Of a DNA stretch of 34,501 nucleotides, positions 9,341 through 19,525 are shown piece after piece. The translations under genes were made by a program, and so were the position numbers. Position 1 is the first letter of the stretch. The number at the start of each line of letters is the position of its first letter. The notes below the pieces were generated by a model, which saw only the letters and a list, made by a program, of their open reading frames with translations, was not told the origin of the DNA and did no database searches. This DNA comes from Verrucomicrobiota bacterium (lineage in GTDB: Bacteria > Verrucomicrobiota > Verrucomicrobiia > Limisphaerales > JADLHS01), in contig WBXK01000007.1 in NCBI GenBank assembly GCA_008933055.1, positions 1-34,501 on the forward strand, given 5' to 3'.

Positions 9341-10081
9341 GTGACAACTGTTTTCCCCGTATTCGCTGGTAGCGTGATCACGAATCCTGAGTCGTCTCGC
9401 ATCCTTGCTGAGACTGCGACCATTACTCGGCGAGTCATATTGCGGGGCACGCCTCCGGCGGAAACAATTCTTCAGTTGCCAGAACTCAGTCCGTGCGCGC
9501 TGTTGCAGACTAACACGCAGACCACAAATCTGTTCGGCGTTGGAGCAGGCAAAGGACTGGCTGATGTGGTGATTGAGATTCAGAGGATTCGCGGCACCGG
9601 AAATCCGATCCTGCGCCCCGCTTTACGTGCGGTGAAGATCGGGTTCGCTAACTGTGAAATATTGCCTATTGTCAGCGTCATCACGCGCAATTATGAACTT
9701 TTCTTTGAAAGCGGGGACAATGTGATGCACACACCTCGTATTACTTCCACCGATCTTCTGCCGAGCACCACTATCTCGTTTTCGCTTGCGGCGATGTCGA
9801 TTCGTCAAGTCTCCGGCATCATTCCGACGGAGTTGTTCATGCCTGTCACCTGCGACGACCATCCGTCGGAAAAAGCCGTCATTTCAGTCGTGCCGCATCC
9901 GCTCTTTGCGTTGACGGATACGAACGGAAACTTCACCATCACCAAAGTTCCTCACGGCAAATATTTATTGCGCGCGCTGCATCGCGGAGTGTCGTCCATC
10001 AATCGATTGATCCGCGAAGTAACGGCGGGCAAATCTGAAATCGTGCCGGTGAATTTCGTCGTAGACTCTCCACGGAGTTGA
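9341..10081 (+). CDS. Putative carboxypeptidase-regulatory/cupredoxin-like domain protein, possibly a fragment of the upstream frameshifted gene
   Basis: VILRGTPPAETI...CDDHPSEKAVISVVPHPLFALTDTNGNFTITKVPHGKYLLRALHRG resembles the C-terminal regulatory-domain pattern. It has a GTG start and no clear signal peptide. Confidence 0.5.
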   Translation: MTTVFPVFAGSVITNPESSRILAETATITRRVILRGTPPAETILQLPELSPCALLQTNTQTTNLFGVGAGKGLADVVIEIQRIRGTGNPILRPALRAVKIGFANCEILPIVSVITRNYELFFESGDNVMHTPRITSTDLLPSTTISFSLAAMSIRQVSGIIPTELFMPVTCDDHPSEKAVISVVPHPLFALTDTNGNFTITKVPHGKYLLRALHRGVSSINRLIREVTAGKSEIVPVNFVVDSPRS

Positions 10082-10096
10082 GCGTTCACCGGAGGT

Positions 10097-10475
10097 TTAG
10101 GGCATTCTCCAGCCCAGTAATAAAATCACCCCGCCCTCGAGCGTCACTAACAGCGGGATTAGACCCCGCGACGAACCTAAGAACGGCGGGAACGGCCAGT
10201 GAAATCCAAGAACCGTCGGTGCTAGGAGATCTGTTGTGGATGGAGGATCATTTTCAGCCAACGCACGCGCCAGAGCATTCGCTGGGAATATAGTGTTCTC
10301 CGGGGCATCTCCGTAATAGCTCAAATTGAGCGGTGGCGCTAAATTGTTCAGGCATGAGCGCGTAGTCGCCGAGCCAAATGAAGAAGCGACCACCTGCGAT
10401 GATAAGCAATCTCGTAACGAGGGCCAGAAACAGGAATCGTTTCGTGCACAGACCTTGGCGCGTCAAAAAAATCAA
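10097..10475 (-). pseudogene. Possible decayed fragment of a polytopic membrane protein gene
   Basis: Two overlapping minus-strand frames both look membrane-like: FLFLALVTRLLIIAGGRFFIWLGDYALM (10254..10475) and ANALARALAENDPPSTTDLLAPTVLGFHWPFPPFLGSSRGLIPLLVTLEGGVILLLGW (10097..10393). Confidence 0.25.
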
Positions 10476-10633
10476 GCAAGTCGCATGTGGCGCTGTTACG
10501 TCGTGATCGGAGCGCCGCGTTCTCGATGCCGGTGTCAGTCATGTCCTGGATGCATGTATTCAAGTTGCGACCAGTTACAATTCGCCAGAGCTTTTACCTT
10601 TCTAGCCCTCGTGAGTTCGGGCATCATAGTGTC

Positions 10634-12250
10634 ATGTCAGGTTTAATCGCCATCGTCGGTCGGCCCAATGTCGGCAAGTCCGCTCTGTTCAATCGTATCA
10701 TTCGCAAACGCATCGCCATCGTCCACGATCAACCGGGCGTGACTCGGGATCGCGTGAGCGCGGAAGCGGAATGGCGCGGTCGTCCCTACACCATCGTGGA
10801 CACGGGCGGTATCGGATTGTTGCGGAAGGAAAAATCGACGGACGTCATCATTAAAGCCGCTGTGGAGCAGGTGGACATCGCCATTGAATCTGCGGACGTA
10901 ATCATCCTCGTCGTGAATGTGCAGGAAGGCATCGTGCCATTGGATCAGGAAGTAGCAATGCGTCTCCGCAAGTCCGGCAAGACCGTACTCGTGGCTGTTA
11001 ACAAGGTGGACACGGAGCGCGTGGAGCCGCAGTCGTTGGAATTTCTTCGTCTTGGCTTTGAGAAAGTTTTCCCGGTGACGGCGATTCACGGTGAGGGTAT
11101 TGAAACCTTGATGGCGGAGGCGGTGCGATTGCTGCCTGTATTCACGCCGGAGACCACTGAATCAACTGACGACAGTGCGGAATCAACCGAGTCTGCAGAA
11201 GTTCCCGAAGGCGGGGAAGGCGAGGTTTCGCCGCCGCGCAAACCTAAGGGTCCGTTGAAGCTCGCCATCGTGGGGCGACCCAACGTCGGCAAATCTTCCA
11301 TTATCAACGCTCTCACGAAATCCGAGCGCGTGATCGTGAGTCCCATCGCTGGCACAACGCGCGATTCTGTGGATGTGCCGTTCGAGGTGGACACGGATGG
11401 CGTGAGACAGAAATATATTTTGATCGATACGGCGGGTATCCGAAAAACACGTAGCGTGGGTGATTCCATCGAGTTCTTCAGCGTGAAACGCTCGGAGGAA
11501 TCCATCGAGCGATGCGATATCGCTGTACTGGTGTTGGACGCACAAGGCGGGATTTTGGAGCAGGACAAAAAAATCGCCGACCGGATCGTGCAAGCTCGCA
11601 AAGCCTGCATCGTGGTCGTCAACAAGTGGGATTTATTCTCTGATGCTGTGCTCAAGGCGCGCGAGGAAGAGATTAGCCGTCGAAAAGTAAAAGTGCGTTA
11701 CGAAGGCAACGATGCTCCGCTGACGATGCTGGGCGAATTTGGTTCGTGGGTGCAGGAGAAATTGTTTTTTCTGGATTATGCGCCGGTGATTTTTACGTCT
11801 GCAAAATCGGGTTTCCATCTGGACAGGTTGCTCGAGGCGGTGCGCTACGTCGCGGCGCAATTGCAGCAAAAAATTCCTACTGCGCTGTTGAATCGCACCA
11901 TCGAGGATGCCGTGGAACGCCGCCAACCAGTGAGCGCTGCGGGGCATCGCTTGAAATTTTTTTACGCCACGCAAATCCGCCAAGCCCCGCCGACGTTTCT
12001 ATTGTTTGTGAATCGCGATGAGCTTTTCTCCGACGCCTACAAGAAACATCTAGCCAGTGATTTGCGCAAGGCGTTCGGCTACGAAGGTTGCCCCATCGTC
12101 CTAGTGCCCAAAGCGCGTCCGAAGACGATTGAGCCGAAGCGGAAGTTCATCAAGGACGCGCCGTTCAAAGGTGGCGTTCGTCCCAAACGCAGCGGCAGAA
12201 GTTTTAGTTTTCATCGGGATAAAAACAAACCGCGCAACAAGGCGGCGTAG
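10634..12250 (+). CDS. der: Ribosome-associated GTPase Der (EngA)
   Basis: Tandem G domains: MSGLIAIVGRPNVGKSALFNRI...DTGGIG...NKVD and LKLAIVGRPNVGKSSIINALTKSERVIVSPIAGTTRDSVDVPFE...DTAGIRK...NKWDL. The ORF-track start at 10487 is probably too early. Confidence 0.97.
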   Translation: MSGLIAIVGRPNVGKSALFNRIIRKRIAIVHDQPGVTRDRVSAEAEWRGRPYTIVDTGGIGLLRKEKSTDVIIKAAVEQVDIAIESADVIILVVNVQEGIVPLDQEVAMRLRKSGKTVLVAVNKVDTERVEPQSLEFLRLGFEKVFPVTAIHGEGIETLMAEAVRLLPVFTPETTESTDDSAESTESAEVPEGGEGEVSPPRKPKGPLKLAIVGRPNVGKSSIINALTKSERVIVSPIAGTTRDSVDVPFEVDTDGVRQKYILIDTAGIRKTRSVGDSIEFFSVKRSEESIERCDIAVLVLDAQGGILEQDKKIADRIVQARKACIVVVNKWDLFSDAVLKAREEEISRRKVKVRYEGNDAPLTMLGEFGSWVQEKLFFLDYAPVIFTSAKSGFHLDRLLEAVRYVAAQLQQKIPTALLNRTIEDAVERRQPVSAAGHRLKFFYATQIRQAPPTFLLFVNRDELFSDAYKKHLASDLRKAFGYEGCPIVLVPKARPKTIEPKRKFIKDAPFKGGVRPKRSGRSFSFHRDKNKPRNKAA

Positions 12251-12697
12251 CATAGGAAATCCACATCTCAGACTCGAATAATGCCACGGATCCGAAACCG
12301 GATTTGGACTTGATTTCATCATTTAGAATCAGAGAAAACTGCCTAAAAATCGTTCTAGTTCAACAGCCGACAGGCATCTGGTAAATCGGTGATCAAAACA
12401 ACCCGCTCACAAGCGACTTATTCACCGATGGGAACAACTAGGAAAATCTTCGATTTGGCGGGAGAATTCCGAGTTTTTTCTCTGCCAATATCTTTCCAGT
12501 AAAATATTTTTAAAAAAGGCTTGAGCCATACAATCTGTGGTATCAAGATACGCGCGTTCCACCACTAATGGGGGAATTTCGTTGTCTTAAAAACCCAAGC
12601 TTCCTGAGGATTTAGCGTCATTTTGACGTATTTAGATGAGTTTTTGTCCTTGGAACGTTGTGGAATAACACGGAAAAAACTAAACCCTAGAAATACC

Positions 12698-15600
12698 ATG
12701 ATTGACGCACGTGAAGATGTAATGACCGCTCCCTCAAAATCCTCCAGTCGCCGCGCCTCAAATGCTGCCACTGCGCGTGGAATCCGTCCGGAGAAATCTG
12801 CCGCCGGAAAATCTCTCCCCATCAAGCGCGTCTTCAGTGATGCCAAGGTAAAGCCGTTCGATCAGATTGAGTGGGATAAGCGCACTGCCGAGATTACCGA
12901 CGACGGTGGCAAGGTTATCTTTAAGCAGGAGAACGTCGAAGTGCCGAAGTCATGGTCGGTGCTCGCGACGAAGGTTGTGGTGTCGAAATATTTCTACGGT
13001 GAACAAAACACTCCTGAGCGTGAAACGTCAGTCCGTCAGCTTATCCATCGCATCGCGCGGACCGTTGCGGACTGGGGCATCAAGGATGGTTACTTCAGCA
13101 AGGCAGATGGCGAAGTATTCTTCGACGAGTTGACTTGGTTGTCTGTGAATCAATACGGCGCGTTTAACTCTCCTGTATGGTTCAACGTCGGTCTTTACCA
13201 CCAATACGGCGTCGGCAAGAACTCCACCAAGGGTAATTGGTTTTACAATCCCAAGACCAACGAAGCCGAACGCGCTCCCACTCAATACGAATACCCCCAA
13301 TGCAGCGCGTGCTTCATCCAGTCCGTAAAAGACGATATGGAAAGCATCATGCACCTTGCATACGCCGAGGCAATGTTGTTCAAGTTCGGCTCCGGCACGG
13401 GCACTGATCTGACGCCTATCCGTTCTGCACGCGAAAAACTGAGCGGTGGCGGTCGCCCCAGCGGCCCGATGAGTTTTCTGAAAGTTTATGATCAAGTCGC
13501 CAACGTTGTGAAGTCCGGCGGCAAGACCCGTCGGGCGGCTAAAATGAACACGCTCCGCGATTCTCACGGGGACATCGAAGAATTCATTGATGCCAAGCAG
13601 AGGGAAGAGAAGAAGGCGTGGGCATTGATTGAGCAAGGTTACGACGGTTCTTACAATGGCGAAGCTTATGGCAGCGTCATGTATCAGAACGAAAACCTCT
13701 CCGTTCGCGCAGGTGACGAATTCATGGAGGCCGCGCTTGCGGGCAAGGAATGGTGGACGAAGTCAACTACCACTGGAAAACCGCTCGAAAAGAAAGACGC
13801 GGCCAAGCTTATCACCAAAATTGCGGAAGGCACTTGGATTTGCGGCGACCCCGGAATGCAGTACGACGGTGCGATCCAAAAGTGGCACACCTGCGCTGGT
13901 ACAGAGCCCATCCACTCTACCAATCCGTGCAGTGAATACGTATTCCTCAATAACACCGCGTGCAATCTCGCTTCGTTGAACTTGATGAAGTTTAAGCGCG
14001 AAGACGGCAAGTTCGACATCGAACGCTTCAAAGCCGCTGTTCGCATCTATATAACCGCGCAGGAAATCCTCGTGGACAATGCGTGCTATCCCACAAAAGA
14101 AATCGCGGAGAACTCCCACATCTTCCGCACGCTTGGGCTCGGCTTCGCGAATCTTGGCTCGCTCTGCATGAGCTACGGTTTGCCTTATGACAGCGATGAA
14201 GGCCGCGCGCTCGCCGGTGCGATCACCGCGATCATGACAGGTCACGCGTACGAGCAATCTGCGGAACTCGCAGGTGCGATGGAGACTTTTGCAGGCTATC
14301 GCGACGCGCGCTGCTCTGGTGTTGCCAAGCCTGCGAAGAAAGACAATGTCGAGTCTATGCTAAAGGTCATCAAGCTGCATCGCGATGCTGTAGAAGAAAT
14401 TCAACCGAGCGCAGAGTTCAATTATCTCAAGACCGAAGCCCGCAAGTGCTGGGACGGCGCTCTAGCGCGTGGCAAACAAGTCGGCTATCGCAACGCCCAA
14501 GTCACCGTGCTCGCGCCCACGGGCACGATCGCGTTTCTCATGGACTGCGACACCACAGGTGTTGAACCCGACATCGCGCTCGTGAAATACAAACTGCTCG
14601 CTGGTGGCGGCATGTTAAAGATCGTCAACCGCACCGTACCCGAAGGCTTGCGCCGTCTCGGTTACGACGCGAAGACCATCGAAGCCATTATCGCGCACGT
14701 CGAGAAGTTCGATACCATCGAAGACGTTGAAGAAAACGGCGCAACCATCCGCAGCGGATTGAAGGCGGAACATTTGCCGGTGTTCGATTGTGCGTTCAAG
14801 GCATTCCGTGGCAAGCGCAGCATCGGTTACATGGCGCATCTCAAGATGATGTCTGCCGCCCAACCGTTCATCAGCGGCGCGATTTCCAAGACCGTCAACA
14901 TGCCGAGCGAATGCTCCGTGGACGATATCCGCCACACCTACGTTGAAGCTTGGAAGATGGGCCTCAAATGCGTGGCCATATATCGCGACGGTTCAAAGCG
15001 CTCACAACCGCTCAACACCAAGAAGACCAACGAAGCGGGTGACAAAACAGGTGCCGCCGTTGCCGCGCCTGTCACCGCCTCACTCGAAGCACGTGTCAAA
15101 GAACTTGAAAACGAAGTTAGCCGTCTGCAGATCGAATCCGGCAAACCGTTGCGCCGCCGTCTTTCCGACACGCGCTCTGCGGTCACGCACAAATTCGATA
15201 TCGCGGGACACGAAGGCTACCTTACCGTTGGCTTGTTCGAGGATAATCAGCCCGGGGAGTTGTTCATCACGATGGCTAAGGAAGGTTCGACCATCGGCGG
15301 CTTGATGGACAGCATCGGCACATTGACCAGCATGGCTCTCCAATACGGCGTGCCTCTCGACGCGTTGCTTCGCAAGTTCGCGCATCAACGCTTCGAGCCG
15401 AGCGGCTTCACCAAGAATCCTGAGATCCGCAACGCTGCATCCATCACGGACTACGTGTTCCGCTGGATGGCCATGCAATTCATTCCCGGTTATCGCGAAG
15501 CCAACACCGCGGTGCGGAATCAACCCGAGCTTCAGATTCCCGGCTTACTTGAAGAGATGAAACGTCAGGTCAACCGGCCTGTGCCTGAACTTCCGATCTC

Positions 15601-15805
15601 TGACGACACCGACATCCTTAACCTGAAATCGTCAGTCACTGGCGGGACACACGTTTCTAAGCGACGCACCGTGAAATCCTTGAGCGAATCCGTGGCGCAC
15701 TTCCAGCAGGACGCTCCCACATGTCCGAACTGCGGTCACATGGCTGTGCGAAATGGTGCATGCTACAAATGTTTGAATTGCGGAGAGAGCCTCGGCTGCT
15801 CATAG
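12698..15805 (+). CDS. nrdJ: Vitamin B12-dependent (class II) ribonucleoside-diphosphate reductase
   Basis: KRVFSDAKVKPFDQIEWDKRTAEITDDGGKVIFKQENVEVPKSWS..., NQYGAFNSPVWFNVGLYHQYG, NPCSEYVFLNNTACNLASLNLMKF, and a C-terminal zinc ribbon CPNCGHMAVRNGACYKCLNCGESLGCS. The track start is 12623; the ATG at 12698 or a later one is more likely. Confidence 0.95.
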   Translation: MIDAREDVMTAPSKSSSRRASNAATARGIRPEKSAAGKSLPIKRVFSDAKVKPFDQIEWDKRTAEITDDGGKVIFKQENVEVPKSWSVLATKVVVSKYFYGEQNTPERETSVRQLIHRIARTVADWGIKDGYFSKADGEVFFDELTWLSVNQYGAFNSPVWFNVGLYHQYGVGKNSTKGNWFYNPKTNEAERAPTQYEYPQCSACFIQSVKDDMESIMHLAYAEAMLFKFGSGTGTDLTPIRSAREKLSGGGRPSGPMSFLKVYDQVANVVKSGGKTRRAAKMNTLRDSHGDIEEFIDAKQREEKKAWALIEQGYDGSYNGEAYGSVMYQNENLSVRAGDEFMEAALAGKEWWTKSTTTGKPLEKKDAAKLITKIAEGTWICGDPGMQYDGAIQKWHTCAGTEPIHSTNPCSEYVFLNNTACNLASLNLMKFKREDGKFDIERFKAAVRIYITAQEILVDNACYPTKEIAENSHIFRTLGLGFANLGSLCMSYGLPYDSDEGRALAGAITAIMTGHAYEQSAELAGAMETFAGYRDARCSGVAKPAKKDNVESMLKVIKLHRDAVEEIQPSAEFNYLKTEARKCWDGALARGKQVGYRNAQVTVLAPTGTIAFLMDCDTTGVEPDIALVKYKLLAGGGMLKIVNRTVPEGLRRLGYDAKTIEAIIAHVEKFDTIEDVEENGATIRSGLKAEHLPVFDCAFKAFRGKRSIGYMAHLKMMSAAQPFISGAISKTVNMPSECSVDDIRHTYVEAWKMGLKCVAIYRDGSKRSQPLNTKKTNEAGDKTGAAVAAPVTASLEARVKELENEVSRLQIESGKPLRRRLSDTRSAVTHKFDIAGHEGYLTVGLFEDNQPGELFITMAKEGSTIGGLMDSIGTLTSMALQYGVPLDALLRKFAHQRFEPSGFTKNPEIRNAASITDYVFRWMAMQFIPGYREANTAVRNQPELQIPGLLEEMKRQVNRPVPELPISDDTDILNLKSSVTGGTHVSKRRTVKSLSESVAHFQQDAPTCPNCGHMAVRNGACYKCLNCGESLGCS

Positions 15806-15824
15806 TCACTGGTAGGAAATTAGG

Positions 15825-15858
15825 AAAGGCCGGGAAGCGCGAGCTTTCCGGCCTTTTA
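15825..15858 (+). terminator. Rho-independent terminator after nrdJ
   Basis: AAAGGCCGGGAAGC-gcga-GCTTTCCGGCCTTTT: long stem with one G-T wobble, then a T-rich tail. Confidence 0.88.
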
Positions 15859-16063
15859 TATTACTCGCGTGCAAACCGGAGCTGCCATTCAAAGATGCCG
15901 CGCGTGCAGCTTTGTCTGAGCGATGAGTCGGTCAGGCCGCAAAACCGGTTGCAAGTGTCAGCAAACCAAGGTTGCATCTCAGTTGTATCTGTTATGTATC
16001 CTAGGCTTGTCATCGCCCCGTTGTCGCCCCGATACTCGGCCTACAAAAACTCACTATCAAATC

Positions 16064-17455
16064 ATGCCCATCAAATTAACTTTCTTCGGTGCGGCTGGCG
16101 GGGTCACAGGCTCTTCTTATCTCGTTCAGACGAGTCGCGCTCGAGTGTTGATAGATTTCGGCATGTTCCAAGGTCGCGGCGAGAAAGAGGACATGAACAA
16201 AGTGCCGGCTGCACTCGATCCGCTGAAGATTGATGCCGTGGTGTTGACGCATGGGCATCTCGATCATTGCGGTAGATTGCCGCTGCTGGCCAAGGCAGGT
16301 TATCGCGGGGCAATCTTCACGACTGAGCCGACGATCCAGCTCGCGTCGCTGGTGATGCGGGACTCGGCGCATTTGCAAGAGGTGGAGGCGGAGCGTTACA
16401 ATCGCAAGCATCCTGAGAAGAAACCGAGCGAGCCAATCTACAACGCAAAGAATGTGGATGAACTCATCGCGCTCTTCAAACCTGTGAACTACTACCAACG
16501 CGTGGAAGTAGCTCCCGGAATCCGCGCGCAGTTTGTCGAAGCAGGTCACATGCTCGGCTCGGCCAGCATCCGCCTTACGGTGGAGGAGGGCGGGAAGACG
16601 AAGAATATTGTTTTCTCCGGCGACATTGGGCCGAAGGGCGCACCCATCCTCAAGGACTCTGTCGGTTTTCATCAAGCAGACTTCGTGGTGATGGAATCTA
16701 CTTACGGAGATCGCGATCACAAGCCTTTGGCCGAAACGGTGACGGAGTTTGAAGGCATCGTGAAATGCGCGGTGGCGAGTAAAGGCAAGTTGCTCGTGCC
16801 GGTGTTCGCCATCGGGCGCACGCAGTTGTTGCTCTACTTGCTCGCGCAGATGTTCCGCAATCGCACCGTGCCGAAGTTCCCCATCTTCCTCGACAGCCCT
16901 ATGGCTATCGAGGCGACGAAGATTTATTGGGAGCACATGAACTTGTTCGACGAGGACTTTCAGGCGTTGAGCCGTGAACGTCCGCTTACCCAAGATTTGA
17001 ATACTCTGAAAGCCACGCCCACGGCTCAGGACTCGATGGCGTTGAACGACCAACCCGGCCCTGCTCTTATCATGGCTGGCGCGGGAATGTGTACCGGCGG
17101 GCGCATCATGCATCATCTCCGGCATAATCTCAGCAAGCCTGAAGCCTGTGTGTTGATTGTCGGCTATCAAGGCGAAGGTTCACTGGGACGGCGACTTGTT
17201 GATGGTGAAAAGGAAGTCACCATGTTCGGCGAGAAGATTCAGGTGAAAGCCACCATTCATACGCTGGGCGGATTCAGCGCGCACGCAGGCCAGACAGATT
17301 TGATGGATTGGTTCAGTTACCTCGCTGCCGCGCATCCGCGCGTGGCTCTGACTCATGGTGAAGATCGCGGTCGCCTACCGTTGTCGAAATTGATTCAAGG
17401 TCGGTATGGCATCAAAACTTTGTTGCCCCAACTCGGCGAGACTATCGAATTGTGA
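16064..17455 (+). CDS. MBL-fold/beta-CASP RNA-processing metallohydrolase
   Basis: MPIKLTFFGAAGGVTGSSYLVQT..., THGHLDHCGRLPLL, AGHMLGSASI, FSGDIG, ESTYGDRDHK, GAGMCTGGRIMHHL, FSAHAGQ: MBL plus beta-CASP motifs. The start at 16064 is preferred over 15923. Confidence 0.93.
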   Translation: MPIKLTFFGAAGGVTGSSYLVQTSRARVLIDFGMFQGRGEKEDMNKVPAALDPLKIDAVVLTHGHLDHCGRLPLLAKAGYRGAIFTTEPTIQLASLVMRDSAHLQEVEAERYNRKHPEKKPSEPIYNAKNVDELIALFKPVNYYQRVEVAPGIRAQFVEAGHMLGSASIRLTVEEGGKTKNIVFSGDIGPKGAPILKDSVGFHQADFVVMESTYGDRDHKPLAETVTEFEGIVKCAVASKGKLLVPVFAIGRTQLLLYLLAQMFRNRTVPKFPIFLDSPMAIEATKIYWEHMNLFDEDFQALSRERPLTQDLNTLKATPTAQDSMALNDQPGPALIMAGAGMCTGGRIMHHLRHNLSKPEACVLIVGYQGEGSLGRRLVDGEKEVTMFGEKIQVKATIHTLGGFSAHAGQTDLMDWFSYLAAAHPRVALTHGEDRGRLPLSKLIQGRYGIKTLLPQLGETIEL

Positions 17456-17553
17456 ATATTCTCAGTGGCGATCGAGTCTGCCAAAACTGGACAGCAGCGC
17501 TTTGTCCGATTACACATTGTTCATTGTCTGATGATTATAGAGATTGAATAGCC

Positions 17554-18891
17554 ATGAGTTCTGCAACGCCGCAATCGCTGCCGCCGCTCCGCCACGAGAC
17601 CACTGCTGGGAATTATTTCGTGGCAAACTATCCGCCATTCGCGTTCTGGAAGGCCGAGTTCGTCCCGCAGTTTGAAGCTGCACTATCGGCTAGCACCCCT
17701 CGCCTCTCGCCTCCCCTCGGCCAATACGTTCACATCCCCTTTTGCCGCAAGCGTTGTCACTTCTGCTATTTCAAAGTTTATACGGACAAGGATTCTTCCG
17801 AAGTGCGCGGTTACATTGATGCGTTGTTGAAGGAACTCGCCGTGTATGCGAGCAAGCCTGTCATCGGTGGACGCAAACCTAAGTTTGTCTATTTCGGTGG
17901 CGGCACGCCCAGCTATCTTTCGCCCGACCAATTGAAGCTGCTCACCGACGGAATGAAACGCCTGCTGCCGTGGGATGAAGTAGAGGAAGTCACCTTCGAG
18001 GCTGAACCTGGCACGCTCACGGATCATAAGTTGCAAGCCATCCGCGACATGGGCGTCACGCGTCTCTCGCTTGGCGTTGAACACTTCGACGATCACATCC
18101 TGGAGATCAACGGACGCGCTCATCGTTCCAAGGAGGTCGCCCGCGCGTATGCGTTTGCCCGGGAGATCAGTTTTCCGCAGATCAACATTGATCTCATCGC
18201 TGGCATGGTTGAGGAGACGGATGAAAAATGGCGCGAAACCGTCGCCAAAGCCGTCGCGCTTCAACCTGACTCGGTGACGATCTACCAAATGGAAGTGCCC
18301 TACAACACCGGCATCTATCAGCAGATGAAAGCCAGCGGCAAACTCGTTGCGCCAGTCGCCGATTGGGAGACGAAACGCGCTTGGGTAGATTACGCGTATC
18401 GCGAATTCGAGAACGTCGGCTATACCGTCACGAGCGGCACGACCGTCGTGCGGGATCCGGTAAAGGTGAAGTTCATCTATCGCGAAGGGTTGTTCACCGG
18501 TGCAGATATTTTATCTATCGGCGTGGCGAGCTTCGGACATCTCAACGGCGTGCATTACCAGAATCACCACGAATTCCAGCCCTACGTGGACGCGGTCAAT
18601 GCAGGTAAACTCCCAGTCTATCGGGCATTGACGCCCCCAGCTGACGAATGTTACATCCGCGAGTTCATGCTGCAACTCAAGCTCGGCTCTGTCAGTGCGG
18701 AGAAATTCAAAGCAAAATTCGGTAACGACCCGCGCGAAACGTTCGCTGCTTCTCTTTCGACCCTGAAGCAATGGGGTTTCCTGACAGACAACGGCGACCG
18801 CATCGGTATCACACGCGAGGGCTTGCTGCAGATTGACCGACTGCTCCAAGAGTTTTTCAAACCTGAACACAAAACCGGAAGATATGCCTGA
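17554..18891 (+). CDS. HemN/HemW-like radical SAM protein (coproporphyrinogen III oxidase family-like)
   Basis: YVHIPFCRKRCHFCYFKVYTDKD (CX3CX2C), FVYFGGGTPSYLSPDQLKLL, VEEVTFEAEPGTLTDHKLQAIRDMGVTRLSLGVEHFDDHILEINGRAH, INIDLIAGMVEETDEKW. Confidence 0.88.
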   Translation: MSSATPQSLPPLRHETTAGNYFVANYPPFAFWKAEFVPQFEAALSASTPRLSPPLGQYVHIPFCRKRCHFCYFKVYTDKDSSEVRGYIDALLKELAVYASKPVIGGRKPKFVYFGGGTPSYLSPDQLKLLTDGMKRLLPWDEVEEVTFEAEPGTLTDHKLQAIRDMGVTRLSLGVEHFDDHILEINGRAHRSKEVARAYAFAREISFPQINIDLIAGMVEETDEKWRETVAKAVALQPDSVTIYQMEVPYNTGIYQQMKASGKLVAPVADWETKRAWVDYAYREFENVGYTVTSGTTVVRDPVKVKFIYREGLFTGADILSIGVASFGHLNGVHYQNHHEFQPYVDAVNAGKLPVYRALTPPADECYIREFMLQLKLGSVSAEKFKAKFGNDPRETFAASLSTLKQWGFLTDNGDRIGITREGLLQIDRLLQEFFKPEHKTGRYA

Positions 18892-19426
18892 AACATTCGC
18901 TTATCCGCTCTCAGACTTTTACGCCCACGCCAAATTGCCGATGCCGCGCATCGAGGTGATTTCTGCGGACGCCGTGCCAGAGCCTTACCAGTCGCTGCTC
19001 GTTCACAAAAACGACATGACCCCGACGCTCGAAGCGTTTCACGACTCCCGCATTCATCTGGAACTCGTGAAGAAAGATCATCGCGGCGGATTCTATTTCC
19101 GCGAAGTCATCCTGCGACTTGATCGCGACGAGAAGCCCGTTGAGTTCGGCGCGAACAAGCTTCACATCGGGATTTTCTCAGAAGAAGCGCAGGAGCAAAT
19201 CCTGTTGGAGCAGGTACCTTTGGGGCGGATTCTCAAGGAGTGCGGCGTGCGTCATGTGACCGAGGCAAAGTTTTTCCTGCGCGTCGAGCCCGACGAACTC
19301 ATCTGTCGCGCGCTTGAACTAGAGTCGCCTGTCACTCTCTACGGTCGCAAGGCGGTGATTTCGGATCACAAGGGGCTGGTGTTGTCGGAGATCGTTGAGA
19401 TTTTGCCACAATCTGCCGTAGCTTGA
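18884..19426 (+). CDS. Chorismate lyase-like (UbiC/DUF98-like) protein
   Basis: REVILRLDRDEKPVEFGANKLHIGIF...ILLEQVPLGRILKECGVRHVTEAKFFLRVEPDELICRALEL...LYGRKAVISDHKGLVLSEIVEILP resembles the UbiC-like fold pattern. The ATG overlaps the preceding stop by 8 bp. Confidence 0.5.
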   Translation: MPETFAYPLSDFYAHAKLPMPRIEVISADAVPEPYQSLLVHKNDMTPTLEAFHDSRIHLELVKKDHRGGFYFREVILRLDRDEKPVEFGANKLHIGIFSEEAQEQILLEQVPLGRILKECGVRHVTEAKFFLRVEPDELICRALELESPVTLYGRKAVISDHKGLVLSEIVEILPQSAVA

Positions 19427-19525
19427 TTGTTTCGCCACGTTTAGATTCCAAGCCGAATTCGAATTGGAAGATTGCTCGTCGCTCTGTTACTTTTCCGCAA
19501 GAGAAAATCAAACGAGAGGAACACA

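Noticed and set aside
12251-12697. Cobalamin riboswitch or NrdR box upstream of nrdJ
   Set aside because: The region has an inverted pair TCGGTGA/TCACCGA and AT-rich stretches, but I could not find a B12-box or a convincing NrdR palindrome. An Infernal/Rfam scan would be needed.
12698-15805. Intein in nrdJ
   Set aside because: The 1060-aa ORF reads continuously through RNR motifs with no intein block A/B/G-like sequences. The length is normal for class II RNR.
16076-17170. 364-aa minus-strand ORF opposite the MBL/beta-CASP gene
   Set aside because: Antisense shadow of a well-supported coding region.
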